A stretch of 14,923 nt of DNA. Source: JAGWRA01 sp035534615. Lineage in GTDB: Bacteria > Acidobacteriota > Vicinamibacteria > Vicinamibacterales > CAVVIG01. Below the pieces are notes generated by a model, which was given only the letters and a program-made list of their open reading frames with translations, ran no database searches and was not told the origin of the DNA. Position 1 is the stretch's first letter. Every line of letters starts with the position of its first letter. Shown in pieces: positions 8,401-14,400 of this stretch. Position numbers and translations under genes: made by a program. The stretch is taken from assembly GCA_035534615.1 (NCBI GenBank), contig DATLRO010000024.1, forward strand, positions 1 to 14,923, read 5' to 3'.

Positions 8401-11400
8401 GACCGACGCGGGAGCTGGTGGCTTACGTCATCGCCGGCGAGGCGGCGGTCGAGGACCTGCGCGCCCACCTCCGGCGGCAGCTGCCCGACTACATGGTGCC
8501 GGCGGTGTTCGTCTGCCTGGACGCATTTCCGCTGACGTCGCGCGGCAAGATCGATCGTGCACGCCTGCCGGATCCTGGCGTGCTCGGGCGGCGATCGGCC
8601 GGTGAATCCCGTGCGCCGCGCACCAGCCTCGAGCGGATGCTCGCCGGCATCTGGCAGCGGGCCCTCGGCCTCGACGGGATCGGGATCGACGACAACTTTT
8701 TTGCGCTCGGCGGCCACAGTCTGACGGCCACGCGGGTCGTGGGGCTGGCCCGTGAGGATCACGCCCTCGATCTCCGGCTGACCGACCTCTTCATCCACCA
8801 GACCATCGCGGAACTGGCCGGCGTGCTGGCCGGCCGCGATCCGATCGGGACGCTGCCGCTCGTGGCGCTGCCGGCGCAGGCGAGCTACGCGCTGTCGCAT
8901 TCGCAGCGCCGGCTCTGGATCATCGAGCAGCTCGCGGCCGACGGCCCCGCCGCCTACAACATGCCGGCTGCGTTCCTGGTGCACGGCCCGCTCGACCGGG
9001 CTGCCCTGGCCGAGGCGTTCGCCCGCCTGACGACGCGGCACGAAGTGCTGCGCACGCGGTTCGTCGAGGTGGACGGCGAGCCGCGACAGGAAATCGGTCC
9101 GCCCGGCGGATGGGTCATGGACGAAGAGGACTGGGCCGGTGACCCCGACGCGCGGCACCGGTTCTCGCGCGAGGCCGAGCGCTGGATGTACGCGCGCTTC
9201 GACCTGGCCGGGGTGCCGCCGCTCCGCGTCGTGCTGCGCCGGCTCTCGGCCGACTGCCACGGCCTGGTCATCGTCCTGCACCACCTGATCGCGGACGGGT
9301 GGTCGATTCCGATCGTGGTCGGCGAGCTCGGCGCCGGGTACGCCGAGGCCCGGCTCGGGAGGCCGCCGGGTCTGGCGCCGCTGGCGCGGCAGTACAAGGA
9401 CTACGCCGCCTGGCAGCAGGCGCTGCTGGCGAGCCCCGGCATCGAGCCGACGCGGGAGTTCTGGCACCGGCAGTTCGAGACGCCGCCGGAGGCGCTCGCC
9501 CTGCCGGTCGACCATCCGCGGCCGGCGGTGCAGCGCTTCGAGGGGGGGCGGACGACCGTCGATCTCGGGACGGACGCGCGGAACGCGCTCGAACGCGTCG
9601 CCCGTGACCAGGGCGTCAGCCTGTTCGTGGTGCTGCTCGGCGCCGTCAACGCGCTGCTGATGCGGCTGACCGGGCAGCACGACATCACCGTGGGCAGCCC
9701 GGTGGCCGGGCGCGTCCATCCTGCGCTCGAAGACCAGGTCGGCTTCTTCGTCAACACGCTGCCGCTGCGCAGCCGGCCGACGCCGGAGCGGTCCTTCGCG
9801 GGATACGTCCGGGAGCTGGGCGCCCTGGTCGTGAGCGCCCTCGAACATCAGATCTATCCGTTCGATCGGCTGATCGACGAGCTCGACCTCGATCGCGACC
9901 TGAGCCGCTCGCCGCTGATTGACGTGATGGTGTCGCTGCAGGAGATCGAGGAGCAGCCGCTCGCCCTGGACGGTGTCCGGGTCGAGCCGCTGGACCTGCC
10001 GCATCGGGTCAGCCAGTTCGACCTCGGGTTCACGTTCGACCTGGCCGGGAACGGTCTGCGCCTCGACCTCGACTACGCCACCGCGCTCTTCGAGCCGCCG
10101 ACGGCGGCGCGGATCGGCCGGCTGTTCGGCGTGCTGCTGCGCGCCGCGCTGCGCGAACCGGCCTTGCGCCTCGCCTCGCTGCCGCTGCTCGATCCGGCGG
10201 AGCAGCAGCGGCTGCTCGTCGACTTCAACGCGGGCGGCGTCGCCGACCGGCCGGCCGGGAGCCTCCTCGACCTCTTTGCGCGGCAGGTGGCGCGCAGCCC
10301 GGACGCGCCGGCGGTCGCCTGCGCCGGACGCACGCTCAGCTATCGCGACCTCGACCGGCGCGCCGGCCAGCTCGCGCGGCTCCTCGTCCAGCGCCACGGC
10401 GTCGCGCGCGGCGGGATCGTGGCCCTCCAGATGGACCGCTCCGAAGAGATGATCGTCGGACTCCTCGGTGTGCTGAAGGCGGGAGCGGTCTATCTGCCGA
10501 TGGACCCCGGCCACCCGGCGGATCGTCTCGCGCACATCCTGCGTCACAGCGGCGCCCGCCTGATGCTCGTGAACTCCGGGGATCCGGACGGCGGTGGCGA
10601 TCGGACGCGGCCACCCGTGGCGGGTGTCACGGTGGTGCGGATGCCGGTGTCGCTGAGCGGCGACGACTTCTCTTTGCATCCCGCGATCGCGACGGAAGAG
10701 CCGGCGTACACCATTTACACGTCCGGCTCGACGGGAGCGCCCAAGGGGGTCTGCATCTCCCACGGCGCGCTGGCGAACGTGCTGGCCAGCATGCAGCGCG
10801 CGCCGGGGATGCGCGCCGGCGACGTGCTGGCGGCGGTGACGACCTGGGCGTTCGACATTGCCGGGCTCGAGGTGTTCCTGCCGCTGGTGTCGGGCGCCTG
10901 CGTGGTCGTGGTCGATCGCGACACGGCCGGCAGCGGCGAGCGGCTCGCGCGGCAGCTCGACGCCGATGCCGTCACGGTGCTGCAGGCGACGCCAGCCACC
11001 TGGCGCCTGCTCGTCGAGAGCGGCTGGCGTCCGCCGCGGGGATTCCGGGCCTGGTCGGGCGGTGAGCGGCTGCCGGACGATGTGGCGGCCGCGCTGCTCG
11101 ATTGTGGCGTCGAGCTCTGGAACCTGTACGGTCCCACGGAGACCACGATCTGGTCGACGACGAGGCAGGTGCGCCGCGCCGCGGAGGCCGGGTGGGTTGG
11201 CGGGCCGATCGCGAACACCCGCCTTTTCGTGCTGGACGACTCGCTCGAGCTGGCGCCGGTCGGGGTGCGCGGCGAGATCTGCATCGGTGGTGCGGGGCTC
11301 GGCCTGGGCTATCTCCATGCGCCCGACCTGACCGCCGAGCGCTACGTGCCCAGTCCGTTCGACCCGGGCGAGCGCCTGTACCGGACCGGTGATGCCGGGC

Positions 11401-14400
11401 GGTGGCTCGAGACGGGAGAGCTCGAATTCCTCGGGCGGCGTGATTTCCAGCTCAAACTGCGCGGGTACCGGATCGAGCCGGCGGAAATCGAGGAGGCGCT
11501 CAGGCAGCACCCCGACATCGCGGACGCCATCGTCATGCTGCGTCCGTCCGGCGACGCGGAGCTCTGCGCGTTCCTCGTGTCGCGCGGCGAGGTGCCCGGG
11601 CTGGACGCGCTCCGCGCGCTGCTCGCCGCCCGGCTGCCGGACTACATGATTCCGGCGCGCTACGTGCCGGTCGACGCGTGGCCGCGGATGCCCGGCGGGA
11701 AGATCGATCGGGCCGCGCTGCGGCGGATCGACGGAACCGGGATCGCGGCCGGGACGCCCTACCGGGCGCCCCGCACGGAGATCGAGCGGGCGCTCTCCCG
11801 CCTGTGGGCAGAGGCGCTCGGCGTCGAACGCGTCGGGCTCGACGACAACTTCTTCCACCTGGGCGGCCACAGCCTCACGGCCACGCGGATCGTCGGCCTG
11901 GCCACGACCACGCTGGGGCTCGATCTGGGCCTGCGGGATCTGTTCACGCACCAGACCGTCGGCGGACTCGCCGGACTGGCGGCGCATCGGCGCGCGGGCG
12001 CGGTCGAGCCGCTGGTGGCGGTGGAGCCGGCGGAGAGCTATCCGCTGTCGCATGCGCAGCGGCGCCTGTGGGTGCTCGAGCAGATGGTGCCCGCGCCCTT
12101 CTCCGCCTACAACATGCCGAGCGCGTTCCTCTTCGATACCCGGTTGAGCGCGCCGGATCTGGAACGGGCGTTTCGCGGGCTGATCGACCGCCACGAAGCG
12201 CTGCGGACGCGCTTTGTCACCCGGAACGGCGAGCCGCGGCAGGAGGTGCTGGACGAGGTCGCCTTGGCGATCGACGCACGGGACTGGTCGGATCGGCCCG
12301 ACGCGGCCGGCGACTTCCGGCGCGCGGTGGCGGAATGGGCGCGCGAGCCGTTCGTGCTGGAGGAGGCGCCGCTCCTCCGTGTGAAGGTGCGGACGCTCGC
12401 CCCCGGCGGCAGCGGGCTGTTCGTCCTGATGCATCACCTCGTGACCGACGGCGCCTCGATGGCCATCCTGGTGCGCGAGCTGATGGAACTCTACGCCGCC
12501 GCGCGGAGCGGGCGCACGCTCGACCTCGCGCCGGTGCCGGTCCAGTACAGGGATTACGCCGTCTGGCAGCGGCGGTATCTCGACAGCCCGGCGGCCGCGC
12601 CGGCGCGTGCGTTCTGGAAGGCGGCCTTCGACGAGCGGCCCGAACCGCTGCTCCTCCCGCAGGATTTCCCGCGGCCGCCGCGGCAATCGTTCGAGGGGAG
12701 CGTGGTGCGGGTCGAGCTGCCAGCGGCGGCATCCGCGAGGTTCGGGGACCTGGTGCGGACGCACGGCGCCAGCCTGTTCGCCGGTGTGCTCGGTTCCGTC
12801 GCGCTGCTGCTCAGCCGCCTCTCCAGCCAGCGCGACATCATCGTCGGCACCCCGGTCGAGGGACGAACGCATCCGGCCCTCGCCTCGCCGGTCGGGTTCT
12901 TCGCGAACACGCTGCCGCTGCGGGTGGTGGTGAACGGCGGCGACTCGTTCGTCGACCTGCTGGGGCGGTGCCGGGACATGGTGGCGCAGGCACTCGACCA
13001 TCAGCTCTATCCCTTCGACGGGCTGGTGGACGAACTCGGGCTCGATCGGGATCTCGGGCGCTCGCCGCTGTTCGACGTGATGGTCGTCTTCCAGGACCGG
13101 GGCACGCCGGATCTGATCCTGGACGGTGCCGCCGCCGAACCCGTGCCCGTGGGCGAGGATGTCAGCCGCTTCGACCTGACCTTCATCGTCCGCGAGTCGG
13201 CGGAGAGCCTCGAGCTGGCGCTCGAATACAACACGGCCTTGTTCGCGCCGGAGACGGCGCGCCGGATGGCGGGCTGCTGGAAGACGATCGTGGAATCGCT
13301 GGCGGGCGGGGCGGATGCGTCGCGGCAGCCGCTGGCGAGGCTCGACATCCTCGAACCAGCCGAGCGCCGGAACCTCCTGGCGCGATCACGCCCGGGCCGT
13401 CCCGCGGCGCACCCCCGCGCGCGCTCGGTGATCGATCTCTTTCATGAGGCGGCCGGCCGGCGGGAAGACGAGTGCGCGGTCGTGGCGGGCGACACGCGCG
13501 TGACGTACCGCGAGCTGGCCGATCGCGCCCGCCGGATCGCAGCTGCCCTGGCGACGACCCACGCCGTGGCGCCGGAACGAGTGGTCGGCATCCTGGCCGA
13601 ACGGACCGCGGAGACCGTGGCCGGCATCCTCGGCATTCTCGAAGCGGGTGGCGCATACCTTCCGGTGGCCGACGGGCTGCCGGCGGAGCGGATCGAGTAC
13701 ATGCTCGGCTCCGCTGGAGCCGTCGGGCTCCTGACGAGCCGGAAGGGGGCAGACCGCGTTGGGTGGCTGGGCCCGAGGCGCCTCGAAATCGAGCACCTTG
13801 CAGGCGGCAGCGCAGGTGGAGCCGGGCGGCATCCCGCTCTGCCGTTGTCGCTCGCTTACATTATTTATACGTCCGGCTCGACTGGCCGGCCGAAGGGCGT
13901 CGAAGTCGGTCATGACGCGCTGCTCGACCTGGCCCTTGGCACGGCCGAAACATTCCGCAGCAACGGCGATCGTCCTCTCCGCGTCTGCGTGAACTCCTCG
14001 TGGGCGTTCGACGCCTCGGTTCAGCAGCTCGTCGGTTCGCTCTGCTGGGGCCACACGCTGTTCGTTCCACCGGACGAGGTCGTGCGCGATCCGGCGGCCC
14101 TGCTCGGTTACCTCCGCGACCACGACATCGAGCTCTGCGAGCTCACCCCGACCCTCCTCGAATCTCTGCTGCAGGCTGGTCTCAGCGCCGGCTCCTGCCC
14201 GGCGCTGCGCTGCCTGATCGTCGGCGGCGAGTCGCTCGACTGGAAGACGGTCGCGCGGTTCTACGGAGACAGCAGATCGACCTGCGTGCTGCGACATCAA
14301 TACGGGCCGACGGAAGCGTCGGTGTATGCCACGGAGCAGCTCGTCGAACGGACGGCCGGCATGGGCGGACGCGTCGCGATCGGTCTGCCGGCGCGGAATG

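Noticed and set aside
2499..13001. A 3500-codon open frame on the minus strand
   Set aside because: It is the exact antisense register of the NRPS, open only because TTA, CTA and TCA codons are avoided. The conceptual product is Arg/His/Gln/Pro-rich without domains, while the plus strand shows complete NRPS motifs.
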